Source: Voacanga thouarsii (Eukaryota; Streptophyta; Magnoliopsida; Gentianales; Apocynaceae). From it: a DNA stretch of 64,000 nt. The translations under genes and the position numbers were made by a program. Location: contig JANUWF010001271.1 in assembly GCA_026120185.1 (NCBI GenBank), forward strand, positions 62,001 through 126,000, in the 5' to 3' direction. Each line of letters begins with the position of its first letter. Within the stretch, counting starts at the first letter, position 1. The notes under the pieces were generated by a model that searched no databases, had not been told where the DNA came from, and saw nothing but the letters and a program-made list of their open reading frames with translations. Shown here one piece after another: positions 1 to 11,524 of this stretch.

Positions 1-313
1 AATCCCACAGGGGATAATTTAAAGAAGAGTAAGGAAGACTTTTCCTATAAATAGATTAGTGTTTTTTTAGGGGGAGTACACCAACTCATTGAGTCTAGTA
101 AATTGGGAGTTTTTTTGGGCCTTGAGTTAGTTTGTGAGGGTTTGTAATTTTGTCTATCCAAAAATTACATAGTGGAGTGTTTCCCTTCGGGGTCGTGGAT
201 ATAGGTTTAATTGAGAGATCGAACTATATTAAATTTTTGTGTTGTGTTTTATTATTTATTTTCTTTTCTCTTTTCTATATATTTGTGTGTTGCTTCCATT
301 GCCCATCCCAACA
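1..313 (+). mobile_element. Copia-type LTR, 3' part (cut by window start)
   Basis: The segment has a TATA-box-like TATAAATAG at 46-54 and the usual end of a plant copia LTR, a 'cccttcggggtcgtgg' stretch followed by a run closing in CCCAACA at 307-313. It stops abruptly against chromovirus LTR sequence, so it is probably a solo LTR inserted there. The five bases after it (CGCAC) would be its target duplication, but the left flank lies outside the window. The short reading frame at 150-359 lies across the LTR and is not a gene. The family is inferred from the LTR layout alone. Confidence 0.65.
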
Positions 314-759
314 CGCACATGTATGGTTTGAAAAGCAAAACGCTACTCTTTATTTTTAACATTATTTAATGCTTGTCAGTACTTTCTCTTATGCAATTTT
401 TGCAACTTGCATACATGAACTGTTTTACCTGAAACACTTAAAGCATACACGGGCTTACTGAGATTTTTATCCCATCACCTTTTATATCATGTTTTCAGGT
501 CGACCCTGCTATGGAGGTGAATAGCTAGTTTCGTTGCCTATACTTTGAAGACTTTGTGTTTATTTTTCTTATTTGTTGTTTTGAGAGATGGTAGCAAACA
601 ATTTATTTTAGATTTGTTTATGTATTTTTAGATTGTAATAAGTTCAATTTTAAAATATTTCTTTTATTTTCTTTTATGTGACTTATTTATAAAGACCCCT
701 TATCTTATGGAATGGGCGACATTCCCGGTCCTGTCGGGTCTAGGTAGTGGGATGTTACA
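314..759 (+). mobile_element. Tekay-like chromovirus LTR, 3' end fragment
   Basis: This matches, base by base with scattered changes, the last 450 bases of the solo LTR ending at 40785 and the right arm ending at 32085. Shared blocks are the 'cttactgagatttttat' stretch, the 'tttcaggtcga' block and the terminal 'gggcgac...taggtagtgggatgttaca'. It ends in TGTTACA at 753-759. The copia LTR at 1-313 interrupts it on the left. Confidence 0.85.
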
Positions 760-1130
760 GCAGAGATTTCAAAAAATTCAGATGTCTGCTCAAGGGTTAA
801 GGACAAAAGGAAAAAAAAAGAAAAAAAAATCTAATTTAGAATAAAATAATAAGAGGAGACAAGTGTGTTAGAGCCCTGGTTAACTCAGTCCACAAGTCGA
901 GCTGCGGATCGGGTTCACCTAAGAATTTCCCACGTATTAGAGCATTACTAGAAAAAACAAATGGTTATCAACTGATTAAATTAATTAACAATCAACTAAA
1001 ATCAATGGTCAATTACCACTTTTTCCGTGTTTGATAGGTAGAGCACTTTCAAAATCTGGCCTTCTTTCAGAATTTTAGAATCAAATGGCCTAATTCTTAC
1101 AGGAATTTCTTCAATGATCTTGACTAGGGT
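760..1130. other. Unassigned intergenic sequence
   Basis: About 370 bases with no coding potential and no match to the other repeats in the window. It starts right after the LTR end, so GCAGA at 760-764 may be that LTR's target duplication, but the partner is not visible. Confidence 0.4.
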
Positions 1131-1510
1131 GTTCAATTGGTTTTTTGGTATAGTTTTGATTTCAAATTTTGCTTTTAATTTCAATTGTATAAAATTTGGA
1201 TAAAAGCGAATCGAATCAAATTTTTTATAAAACTGAATAAAATTAAACCAAATTTTAAACAAATCAAATCGAAAACCGAAATACTAAAAATTGATAATTT
1301 ATATATATAAATAGATGATTAATTAATTAAAAATATTTTAATTTTATTAAAAATATAGTTTTAATTTTTCGATCTTTTAATTTGTTATTTTGAAAAAAAA
1401 AATGAACTTAATTTTTAATACAAATTCAAAATCAAATTGAATCAAAACGAAATAGTAAAAAATCAAATTAAATCTTTGTATTCGATTCAAAAGTTGGATT
1501 CAAATCGAAC
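1131..1510. mobile_element. AT-rich MITE-like inverted repeat
   Basis: The element starts with GTTCAATTGG and ends with CAAATCGAAC. The two arms are imperfect reverse complements, both rich in 'gattcaaat/gaatcgaat' words, and they enclose an AT-rich centre. This layout is common for short non-autonomous DNA elements of plants. No transposase is present and no clear target duplication was found. The small reading frame at 1002-1262 on the minus strand is low-complexity and not convincing. Confidence 0.4.
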
Positions 1511-3372
1511 AATGGTGTATTAGTTTAGTGGGTCGTTGCATAAATAAAGACACACTAGAATTTGTAAAGTGGGAAGATAAAAAGGATATATTTATCTACA
1601 TTTTTCTTAGTGGAGTGTGTGCTCTTGCGCCTTTCTGAGTTCTCGCTCACCCTTGCGTATCAAATTCTTTCCAAAATTCTCAATCTTGCAACTAATTGGG
1701 GCCAAACCCACGCAACTTCGTCTTTGGGTTGGGGAGCCCCAACAATACAAAATCCTTCCTTTTTAAGATTAAATCGGTGATTAATTTTGTTCCCAAAGGC
1801 TAGGGTTGAAGCAGAAGAACTACGATCACAGATACTATCTGCGCCAGCTTGGGATTCAACAAGAAGGCAGACGAAAATCAATTCTCATCCCTTCTATAGC
1901 CGCAACTAAGTAGGTAGTATCATCTTAATTTGGTTATGACAATTCCATTCTTCTCCCATTTTGTCTCAGTAGGTCTCTATAATTAGTTGTACTTTTTGTG
2001 AAATTAGATTTGGCGGAATTTATATTGATGGCAAGTAGGTTTTGGGAATTTGATGCGTTCTCTATTTCTTTTGATGGAGCTTGAAAATGTGGAAAAAATT
2101 TGAAAATTCTCTGGGAAATTTCAGTCTCAGAGAGGAGTTTTTTTCTTTTTTAAAATAATAATAAAATTTTGAAGATGAAGAATGTGAGACGACTTAAAGA
2201 GATTTTTCTTGCAGACTGTTATTAAAAAATTTTGGTTTTTTTTCTTAGTTAGCAGCAAAGATGATTTCATTATTAATTGGCACTCTATGCTGTAGCTGCG
2301 ATGGATCATTATTTGCATATTCGGCTGAAGTTTTTAGTCTATTTATGAACAATGATATTTCGTATAATTCTACGATAATATGGAAGATAATGTTTGATTC
2401 TTTGTTAGTTCCAAATCAATTGCGCCACTGATTTGGAACGGTAGTGGATGATATTCTTTCATATTGTGATAGAATATGACTAGACAAGGACATTTTCACG
2501 AAAGGGTATTGAAATTCAAATCCAAGATGACTTGGTTAAGAATCAAGATAAAAAGGTTTCTTAAAAGGTTTCAAAATCACATGGAAGAGGCCTTAGAGAA
2601 TGAGACTTTTGGAAACATGATTTGATGGCCAATAAGAGTTTGAATTAATCTATAATCATTTGAAGATGTAAAAGAATGCAAATGAAAGCCTTAGCGACTT
2701 TAAAATATCATTTTCGAATCATGAGTGTCAAGGATGTAACATTCTTCGCTTTGACGACCTTCATGAGCAAAGCACACACATTAACCACATTTACTATTTT
2801 TCTTTGGTCCTATTTTTCCTTTGAAAAAGAAAGAGGTAGCAGCAAACTCTTGCTATTATCTTTATTTGTTTTATGCCAAACGAATATCCTTATTTTACTT
2901 TGTCAAAATGATTTGAAATAGAAAAAGAAATAAACATTTGTACTTCACTGTTTTCATATAACTAGAATATTATATTCATTTTTATTTTTGCTATGTGCCT
3001 ACATGCGTATAACTTTATATGGCGTGTCAGTTTGAGGTTCCCCACTTAACTATAATTTTCGGTGCATGTGTGTGCGCCCGCTATTGTTACCTATATGACT
3101 GGCCAAAACAGATGATCTATTTTTTATTCTAGACCTTTAGTGCATTAGGAAGGGAATGAATGGATGCCATGTTAATAGCATGATAACGACGGATATGTCA
3201 AAATAAACATTGTTAATAGAATAATTGTATCAACACTTCATTACCGTCTCTTTCTTACTATAGGTCTCATGTATACTTTAAGTTTTGACAAAACTGAACA
3301 AACCAATCTCTCTCATCCTTTCTCACTTTTCCTAGTATCATCTTTTCCCTTTCCTCCTTTTTTCTTTCTCTT
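1511..3372. other. Unassigned, possibly low-copy sequence
   Basis: I see no transposon protein, LTR end or tandem repeat here. A GC-richer patch at about 1620-1900, followed by a 'gtaggtagtat' that could be a splice donor and then T-rich sequence, has the look of a 5' UTR exon and first intron on the plus strand. No conserved protein follows within reach, so this is a guess. The reading frame at 2676-2921 (81 residues, hydrophobic centre) has no recognisable domain. Confidence 0.25.
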
Positions 3373-3485
3373 CTCAGTCCTCCCTCCCCTCTTCCCTCCC
3401 TCCACCTATCATCCACCCCTTCCCCTTTTACCTTGTCTCTTTCTCTCCTCAGTCCTCCCTCCCCTCTTCCCTCTCTCCACCTATC
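3373..3485 (+). repeat. Pyrimidine-rich direct repeat, period 75
   Basis: A 38-base unit starting CTCAGTCCTCCCTCCCC occurs at 3373-3410 and again at 3448-3485 with one or two changes, which gives a 75-base period. The whole stretch from about 3300 to 3500 is nearly pure C and T on this strand. The overlapping reading frames (3269-3526 and 3433-3627) translate to Ser/Pro/Leu-rich low-complexity peptides and are not supported as genes. Confidence 0.7.
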
Positions 3486-4114
3486 TTCTACCTTCTTTCT
3501 CGCAAAGATTCATAGCTTTCAACTGAGTAGCATACCAAAAAAGAAAGAAGTTATTCTGGAGGCAATTTGTCGGCGTATTCCCAGACAATCGAATAGAGCC
3601 TTTTCTTCTCTCTCGTGGAGTATTTAAAAGGAATGTGACTCCCTCTATTATAATGCATTAATTGAAGATCCTTTATTCTTTCAAGGAGAGCTTTAGCAAA
3701 CCCTACCTTAGCTTCATTTAAGGCTCTGGTTCAATAAAATGGTCAAACATTGGGTCGGAAAGTGTCATCTTTCTCCCTATATTGAACAAATCTCTTAACT
3801 GTTCTTTTATATGGGAGCGTAAATATTCTGGCACATTCATATCATTTGGTAGATCCATCGCGATTTCCCATTCAGGCTTTGGAGAGGAGGGGGTTGGTTG
3901 CTCCGGGGTTGAAGGTTAACCTTCCTCCATTTTCAACAAAATAGACCCTTCCAGGCTCGAAATCGCCAAAAGAAGAAGAATTAGGGAACCGACCCACTCC
4001 CAACCAAGAAGCCGAATAAAGAGAGAGTGGCACAATCTTACCAGTAGCATGGATTTGAGTTTTCTCCAAATCAGAATCAAATCAAACAATTTTCTCTGAT
4101 TTTCGTTTATACTG
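3486..4114. other. Unassigned sequence with a 65-codon minus-strand frame
   Basis: No transposon signature is visible. The minus-strand frame at 3872-4069 can be read on beyond its stop towards 3640 with interruptions, which suggests a decayed coding fragment. I do not recognise the protein. Confidence 0.25.
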
Positions 4115-5121
4115 GATTGTTGTGATGCTTGGATTGGAAACGTGGATGTTTTATTTTCAAAACGAATTTATTAAATTTTAATTATTCGAACTCAAAAATG
4201 ATTTCTTACACTATTGTTAAACGATTTGAAAACGCTATATGAAAAATCACATCTTGCAATCAAATTAATCAAAGACTTTCGAAAAAGAGAAAATGATTCT
4301 GTGCCTAACCGGGGAGCGTTGAGTACTAGTCTTGAAGAGCAAGAATGAGTCTTCTAGCAGGAGGCCACCTCCAGAAGATAAACTCAACTTGGAGAGGTGA
4401 CAGTACTACTTAGTCAGGCCGTCCGTGCTAGCATATTGGTCCATGTGGACATTGTTTATCCGGATTGGACAACCGAAATGTTGGGTGTAGAGATGGAGGA
4501 GTATCTCACCTAGTGGGTGGATCCCCCACTGCCCATTATTGAAAGAATACATTGGGAGACTATCATGGTAGTAACTATGATATGGATTGCGTTACTATAT
4601 TGTTAAATCATTTGCTAATCCCTATTTAATGAATTATGAATGTGATGAGACAGTGATTTATTGTGAACTATTTTGGATTTATTGAGCAAAGCTCCTTTGT
4701 ATAGCTATTATTGATGAAATTGACTTGGAAACACGTTTTTTGTTTTTTTTTTTGTAATTTGGATATACCTGCATACACGAAATGGTTTCAATTGACACTT
4801 ACACATATGAGACTTATTAAGATATCAATCTCACATCTTTTATATCATGATTTCAGGGGATTGCTTATCTTGAGTAGGGTGAAGCGTTAGGAGATGAACT
4901 CCAGCTTATCTATTTATTTGTGTTTTGAATTTATTTCAAGAGACGTTTGTTAGTTTTGATTTTCCGGACTTGTATAAATTTTTCTTACGGATGTAATGAA
5001 TTATCCTTTTAATTTTATTTAGCAGTTTTTTTATTGTTGTACCTCATTATAAAAACCCTTAGTCCTTTGGGACGGGGCAACATCCTGCCCTATCTAGGTA
5101 CCTAGGGTGTGGGGTGTTACA
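4115..5121 (+). mobile_element. Tekay-like LTR (family C type), 3' part
   Basis: From the 'aaacgtggat' block onward this follows the second half of the LTR at 60647-63875. It shares the hairpin-forming 'ctagcaggaggccacctcc' block at about 4356-4376, the 'tgttgggtgtagagatggagg' block, 'tttcaggggat', and the closing 'gacggggcaacatcc...ggggtgttaca', ending at 5121. The first two thirds of the LTR are missing. The GAGTACTC palindrome seen in other copies has decayed to GAGTACTAGT. Confidence 0.8.
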
Positions 5122-7400
5122 CAAACTATCTTCTGTCCCCTAGGCAAGTTAATAACTTCCCAGGTCCCGCTTCTCCTCAGAGTATTCATCTCCTCCATGA
5201 CTGCTGGCCTTCAATTAGGACCACCTAGTACTTCTTATATAATTCTCAGGATGACCAAGTCAGATATCTTAGATACAAAAACATTATGTGTATTTGATAG
5301 ATTTCCATAGGTCAGGTAATGGGATATAGGATGCGAAGTACATGAACGTTTTGGTTTCCTGATACCTATAGGAATATTCAAGTCACTTGATTCATCATTA
5401 GGTACAGATTGAGAAAAAGAATCAATATTGGAATTATCATGAGAACATAGTATACTGGTAAGAAGACTATTGTGAATACATGGGGTGGCTTTAGGTCCTG
5501 TCATCGAAGTAAACGATTTAGCTAGCTCTAAGGGAATCATGGTCGTCTTTGTTCTTTGAAAATTAAACAAGAGGCTATTTATGAACTCTCAGTAGTATCT
5601 CTCCCCCTGTAGAAGACTCAGAAATGCTTGGAAAAGTAGACTCAAGAGTTTTCTTATCATTGTTATTTCCTATTTTACTTGAGAGTTCATCACCATTTGT
5701 GGAATCAGCAACAGTTCCACTAGTTATAGAATCAATAGTATCAACAGGTTTAGGTCAAGTAAGAGTATCCCAAAAATTTCCTTCGTTTTATATATTCTCC
5801 CCCTGAAGTGAAATTTTTTGAAAGAAAGATTGATGCTACAGGAATATAATGTCCATAGAAACAAAAACCTTTTTCATTTGTGGGTTAAAACATTTATACC
5901 TTTTTTCATCTAGGGATACCCTTCTACTCTAGGATCAAGTTTGGATCTCCCTTGAGTAATGTGGACATATGTTGTACAACCAAATATTTTAAGCAGAAGG
6001 TTGGAAGGAATACATGTCTTAGGAATTTATTTTTTTTTAAGGCAATCAAGAGGTGTTATATAGTTTAAAACACATGTTGGCATCCTATTAATCAAATATG
6101 ATGCAGATAAGACCTCTTCCTCCTATAAGTATTTAGGGACATTCATAGAAAACATAATTGCATGTGACACTTCAAGAATGTGCTTATTTTTGCATTCAAC
6201 AATGCCATTTTGTTGTGTGTATCAACAAAGATAGTTTGATGGTGAATCCCTTTTTCAGTGAAAAACTACCAAGGACACCTTTGAAATATTCTGTTCCGTT
6301 ATTAGAGTGGAGAATTTAAATTTTTGTCCCAAAAAGGTTTTTAACCATAGAGTAGAACATTTTAAATATTTTTTCAACCTTTGATTTTTTTGACATTAGA
6401 TAAACCTAGCATAGAGGAGTATAATCGTCGATAAAAGTCACAAACCATTTTTTATTGGAAATTGAATTAATCCTTGATGCACCACAAATATCACTGTGAA
6501 TTAAGTAAAAAGGTTTCTAAGTGTGATACTCTTTAGAAGTATAAAGAGCTATAACTCTTAGATAAAATACAAATTTCACAATAAAACTTAGAACAACCCA
6601 AACCCTTAAATAAAGTAGGAAATAGTTTTTGAAGATAAGGAAAACTAGGATGACCAAGTCTGTAATGCCAAAGCATAATCTTATCTCTAATAGAGGAAGA
6701 ACTCATACTCCTTAAACTACGAGCATCTTTACTCTTAGATTCTTGATCTTCAAAAAAGTAGAGACTATTGATTAACTTAGCATTACCAATCGTCTCCCCA
6801 AATTCAATTCCTGAAAGACATAGTAGGAATTAAAGAAAGTGACATAACAATTAGAATCTCTGGATAATTTGTTGACTGATAGTAGATTATAGGTTAATTT
6901 AGGAGCGTGTAAGACATTTCTTAGGAAACATTTGGTGAAAGGTTAACCATATCTTTGCCGGCAATCGGTGAATATGATCCATCTACTATAAAAAAATTTT
7001 AATGGCTAAAACAAGGATTAAAAAAATGAAATAAACTAGATAAGCTAGTCATATGATCAGAAGTACTCGAATCTATGATCAAAGAAGTGGAATGATTAAC
7101 TGCCGACATGAAAAAGCCTTAAAATCACTATATGTTTGTGCCATGAAAGCATTAGGAGCACTAGATGAACATGAACTAGACTTCAACAATTTTAGGAGTT
7201 GATCAATATGCGCCTTGCTAATGGAATCCAAGCTGGCCTCATGTGCGGTGGGGTTTTTCTTAAATTTTCCTTCATGAGAGCCCTGCCAATTTTTTGATTT
7301 TCCATGTATTTTATAGCATGTCTCATGCGTGTGGTGTGGCTTGATACAGTAGTTATACCGGACACGGTCATTGTCACTCGACTTCCTTCCTATACCTCAG
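5122..7400 (-). pseudogene. Decayed Ty1/copia gag-pol fragment
   Basis: Read on the minus strand from 7400 down, copia modules appear in family order, each broken by stops and frameshifts. A gag zinc-knuckle remnant with HETCYKIHGK lies near 7260-7380. An aspartic protease remnant with IIDSS at the active site instead of DSGA lies near 7080. The pre-integrase region with MLWHYRLGHPSF is near 6650-6700, integrase-core remnants are at about 6100-6500, and the post-integrase hinge with KRSCTSHPISHYLTYG is near 5310-5350. The first part of RT is cut at 5122 by the LTR end. No LTR of its own is recognisable. The 111-codon frame at 5235-5570 is the longest intact piece. It is not functional. Confidence 0.85.
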
Positions 7401-7486
7401 CCAACACCTAGACCAGAAGTTAGGACTGAGTTTTCAACAGGATTCCTGAGCCGCATTTTTCCCCGCATGATTAGACGGCAGCTCTA
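7401..7486. other. Junction between copia fragment and copia LTR
   Basis: A short stretch between the gag remnant and the LTR end at 7487. It does not contain the tRNA-Met primer-binding site expected if the LTR and the coding fragment belonged together, so they are probably unrelated copies. Confidence 0.4.
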
Positions 7487-8818
7487 TGTTAAGTATCTCT
7501 TGCATATCATATATGGCGCAGCAGAAAAATAAAACGAGATACCATCTCAAGATCTGCATATGTGTGGAAAACAAGACATAAAGATAACAAAGGTAATAGC
7601 TTTTACCTTTCTTTGATCGTCCAAAGAACAAAAATTTTTCTTCTTCAAGTTGAAGCGTGATCCAGCAATCCTCTTGATCAAACTCCACGAGAGTTGAACA
7701 TCCAACCACTATAATCACATTGTGTGATTATCTCTAACAGTAATCCATACAGAGGATACATTCTAGCACGAAGTTTTCTGTGCTAGCAGAAAATCTAAGT
7801 GGCAGCTAGGGTTGGGTTGCAAGAACCACGAGAGAGAAAGAGAAGAGAGGAAGTCGTTTGTTGCCCTAGGTTTTGGAGGTTTCTTTTTTTCCAACCTTAG
7901 CTAGGGTTTCGAGTATATCATATATATAAACTAAAAAACCCTACTAAAACTGAGAATTCTAATCCTATTAGAATTTCCTAATTGTAATTGGAAATATTAA
8001 ATTCTCACAATTGTAATTTTGGACTATAAATTATAACTAAATATAATTTGTCCACAACAACTTCTCTATGTTATCAATCAACTCCACTATGTTATCAAAT
8101 AATATCTTGAGTATATATAATCATTTATTGCGTGTGATCTATTAGGTTTCCCAATTAATTTGTAGCAAGCATGAATTAATCCAAATGTCTTTGAGATTAA
8201 TAATCAATAATTAATTAGAATTAATCATATTAATTCTACTCAGGATTAGTTTATTAATAAACCCATATTCCCAGATCATGAGTGGTATCTACCAACACAT
8301 CATGACCACTCAAAAGTCCAAGAAGTCAAGTGGCTTGACATGAATCCTTCAATAACAAACTACAATGTAATTAACTCATTTCACCATACAATATCTCATT
8401 CAGTTTGGAGTACGAAATTAGTGCCAACTCCCTTCAAGATTAATTTTGGCCTGAATGCAATAGTACTTGTACCAGGAACCCACTATTCTAGATGTGTATC
8501 AATTGGAACTGTTTTCAATACACAATTGCCTTGGCCAATAACTTATTTAGTAGTAATTCCTACATGTGGCCGTGAGATATTTGCCCATACTATTAGGAGT
8601 GGTGAATCCTTTATTAACCCTCTCAACTACTTTCATTTACCTCATAATGTATCCAATATTCATCCTATAGGTGGCTTTCGATCGAGCTCCAGAGATTGGA
8701 ATCAAAGCATAATGCTCAGCAAACAAAGTACCTTGGAGATATCAAGTCTAAGGATACTTGCACGTTTGCTATATTGGGATTATATCACTAGTACTAAATA
8801 GTTATCCATGTGATTATT
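7487..8818 (-). mobile_element. Copia LTR family A, truncated
   Basis: This is the reverse complement of the last about 1.3 kb of the LTR at 46318-48046. Shared blocks include the sequence around the first TGTGTGGAAAACAAGA, the 'aatcacattgtgtgatta' inverted repeat, the AT-rich 'ttaattagaattaatcatattaattc' hairpin and the 'caagtggcttgacatgaatcctt' block. The LTR 3' end is at 7487. The first about 400 bases of the LTR are missing at the 8818 side, where another LTR begins. A 153-codon frame at 8340-8801 on the plus strand is antisense to the LTR (see findings). Confidence 0.85.
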
Positions 8819-9470
8819 TGTAATACCCCATGTTAGACCACCTTTAGTAAATGGGAAAAAGTCATGCATGTCATATTGAGTTATACTACATTTGATGATT
8901 TGGAGTATTTTCATGAAAATGTCAATTTGTTGTTGCATGAATTAATTTGGGCTTGAGGTGGTTATGGTATTTGAGGTAGTTGAATTTTATTTTTTTGAAG
9001 GGAATTTATTAGGAGAATACTTGCTAGGAATCAATGTGGTTTAGTGGATAGAGTTTGGTGTGTGTTCTTTGGTGGGTTTGAGTTCGAATCCTAGCTATCT
9101 CAAATTCTTTCCTTCTTTTTATTTTCCTTCTACCCTAATTTTCCCTAACCTTGGCCGAAATTCTTAAGGTTTTGGAGACCAATTCCCTAAAAATTGGGGG
9201 TGTGCTTTATCTTGGAAATTATTTTATAAAATTGGTAAATTAAATTTTTGTTCCTAATATCCTATCATAATCTTTTTTTTAGAAAATAGAAGGCCAAGGG
9301 CTGGAATTAAATGAGATGTTTGTCCCTTGGATTAAGCCAAGGGTTTCGAAATTTTGAAGGCGGAAAAAGGAAGGGGAAAATTCAGTAGTTATAAGGATTA
9401 GGAAGAATATCAGAGAAAATCGCACAAAAAAACAAAAAAGAAGACATCACTATAGCAGCCGAGTTGTCGA
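8819..9470 (+). mobile_element. Tekay-like LTR (family C), 5' part
   Basis: It begins TGTAATACCCC and shares 'gggaaaaagtcatg' and the 'tgggtttgagttcgaatcct' block with the complete LTR starting at 60647. A tRNA-like pair of boxes lies at 9037-9053 (TGGTTTAGTGGATAGAG) and 9080-9091 (GAGTTCGAATCC). Similarity fades after about 9200 and the right boundary is uncertain. The 3' two thirds are absent. Confidence 0.7.
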
Positions 9471-9815
9471 AGCCGAGCCAAGCTGCGGAATATGAGAGGA
9501 GTTGAAGGCCTTCAAGCCTATCGTGGCTTGGAGCTGTAGTCGGGCCCGAGTTGGCCTCGGCTCCATTGCGCACACGAGGAAGGTTTCCTCGCAGAAGCAC
9601 GGCTTTTTCGCGGATCATGATACTCGGCTCCAAGGCACGCAAGGAACGTTTCCTCGCTGGCTTTCTCGTGGATACAATTTGCAATTGCAAATTGTGAAAT
9701 GCAATTGTGGCAGGTCACGGGGTAGCTTCATGGACGGGTCGCGGGTGATCCAAGGTTGCTGGGTCTCCAAGAGGCGGTTATCTAGTGTAGCGGGTGCAGT
9801 GGGCCACACTATATG
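9471..9815. other. GC-rich island of unknown origin
   Basis: This is a visibly GC-rich patch in an AT-rich region. It holds a perfect 22-base palindrome at 9674-9695 centred on GCAATTGC, and a degenerate two-unit direct repeat with period 67, each unit starting CTCGGCTCCA (9556 and 9623). Each unit carries a small hairpin, for example CGAGGAA/TTCCTCG at 9575-9591. Open frames exist on both strands (9382-9690 minus, 9502-9822 plus), but none resembles a known protein. It replaces the sequence expected downstream of the EPRV-1 RNase H. Confidence 0.5.
9674..9695. repeat. Perfect 22-bp palindrome
   Basis: The bases from ACAATTTGCAA to its exact mirror complement form an uninterrupted self-complementary sequence. 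A related half site, TGCAATTGTGG, follows at about 9700. Its function is unknown. Confidence 0.9.
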
Positions 9816-10190
9816 CGTTTAATGCGAAGTAAAAATTTCTGTTTTAATAAATCAGCTTGAAATTTTGAAATGCATAAAGTAATTGTCAAAATTTCTTTTT
9901 TTATTGTAGGATAGTTCTGCTGAAAACTATTCTAATGCTTTGATGCAAATGCAACTATATGAGTTTTGCCATCTTTGACATGTTTAAGAACACCACCATA
10001 GCCGATATCAGAAGCATCTGTTTCGACTATTTTAGGGGTAGAAGGGTCAGGAAGTGCCAAGCAAGGAAGAGTCTTGACTTTCATTTTGACCTGCTTGACT
10101 ATGGAAGTATGGACATCGATTCATGGAGGAGGAGGCTGTTTGAGTCTGTTGTGTAGAGGTTTAATGAGAGTACTAATTCCCATAATAAAT
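9816..10190 (-). pseudogene. EPRV-1 RNase H remnant
   Basis: The minus-strand translation keeps the first RNase H active-site block, ETDASDIGYGG, near 9975-10015, followed by about 60 residues of recognisable RNase H fold sequence to about 9816. There similarity ends abruptly at the GC-rich island, so the last catalytic residues are lost. Frames are broken. In the living family this domain degrades the RNA template during reverse transcription. Confidence 0.75.
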
Positions 10191-10239
10191 TCAGAAACAT
10201 AATTCAGACAACCCAAAAAGTGCTATAGTTGAGTTCGAT

Positions 10240-10846
10240 CAATAATTTGATTTGAAAATTTGTTAGCAAACTGAATTGACCTCTAGATAGGAGTAATAGT
10301 TCCCTGTTAAATTTGATGTCCCAACAATCGGACATTGGTTTGAAAAAGATTGTACTTAGTTTTTGAAAGGACTAAACCATTATGTTTAGCTATGTGACAG
10401 AAAGTTTTTAAATGTTTAAAATGTTGATCTAAATTTTGAGAAAAAATTAGAATATCATCAATGTAAACAATAATAAATCGAGAAAATGGATTAAAAATTT
10501 CATTCATAATTCGCTAGAATTCTGAATGAGCATTTTTTAATCCAAAAGGCATCGCATTCCATTCATATTTGCCAAATGGAACTGTAAAAGCAATTTTGTA
10601 GTGATCTCTAGGATCAACTTGAATTTGCCAAAAACCTAATTTCAAATTAAATTTTGAAAACAGTAAAGTAGAATGTAATCTGTTTAACAAATCTTTTTTG
10701 TTTGGAATAGGATACCTAATCCATCCGAGGGCTGAATTGAGAGGTTTGTAATTGATGACAAGTCTCGGAACACCTCGCTCAAGTTTAGCAATTTTATTGA
10801 CATAAAATCCTGCACAGTTCCAAGGAGAGTTGCTAGGAGATATTAG
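10240..10846 (-). pseudogene. EPRV-1 reverse transcriptase remnant
   Basis: Minus-strand translation shows the GFWQIQVDP block (near 10615-10640), the MPFGLKNA-type block (near 10520-10550) and, in the intact frame at 10307-10507, the polymerase active site YIDD followed by ILIFS. That order and these motifs are those of a caulimovirid RT. At least one stop separates the two parts. Confidence 0.85.
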
Positions 10847-11524
10847 TCATTTTTGTAGAAGATTGTTGATCTCTTTTTGGTAATAAGTTATGAGCTCATG
10901 ATTCATTTGGATAGGATGGGCCTTTGTTGGAATGAATTTTTCATCAAAGTCTGGCTCGTATGAAAGCCGAACAATGTGTTGTTTTCTATTCAAAAATGCG
11001 GTTGGAAGATCAAAACAAAGTTGGGTTTGGATATGAGTATCCATTTTTGCAATTTGGGCGTTGATGCCTGGCTCAATTGGATATTGTTGAAGACGTTGAA
11101 ATGCTACATCTTCTTTGAGGAAATTGATTTGGGCTGTATTGTTTTCTAGAAGCTGCAGTTCTTTTTCAATAGGTGGCCTATTGAAAAGAATGAGTATCTT
11201 TTGGTTCAGATGTTTTACCTGAATGCCTTTTTTGAGGACCATAAATGAAATAATTTGTTGAATAAAAGGGGTGCCTAAAATTACAGGGTGAGCAACATCT
11301 TTGGTAAGAAAGAAGGAAGTAAAGACAGATAATGAAGAATGTTTTACCTCAACATTTGAAAGTTTGAAACTAATACCTAGTTTCTTACTATTGGCTGAGC
11401 GGAGAGGTTCTTTGGTTTTTTCAAAAAATTTTGTAGGAATGAGACCTTCCTGAATGCAGTTGAGATCAGCTTCGATATCAACAAGTGCTGGAGTTTCTAA
11501 AGTTAGAGAATTTTGAATAACCAA
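10847..11524 (-). pseudogene. EPRV-1 aspartic protease and RT N-terminus
   Basis: An open frame of 225 codons. Near residues 13-22 it has ALVDIEADLN, where an aspartic protease should show D-T/S-G-A-D, so the catalytic Gly is replaced and the site is probably dead. VILGTPFI (about residues 80-88) fits the second protease motif. The rest leads into the RT N-terminal region. The annotated Met is only the first Met after a stop; the family frame continues upstream. Neighbours on both sides are parts of the same polyprotein. Confidence 0.75.

Noticed and set aside
150..359. 69-codon hydrophobic reading frame
   Set aside because: It crosses the boundary of two different LTRs at 313/314, so it cannot be an inherited gene.
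3269..3627. Ser/Pro/Leu-rich small proteins
   Set aside because: They come from a C/T-only stretch with an internal 75-bp duplication; no conserved feature supports them.
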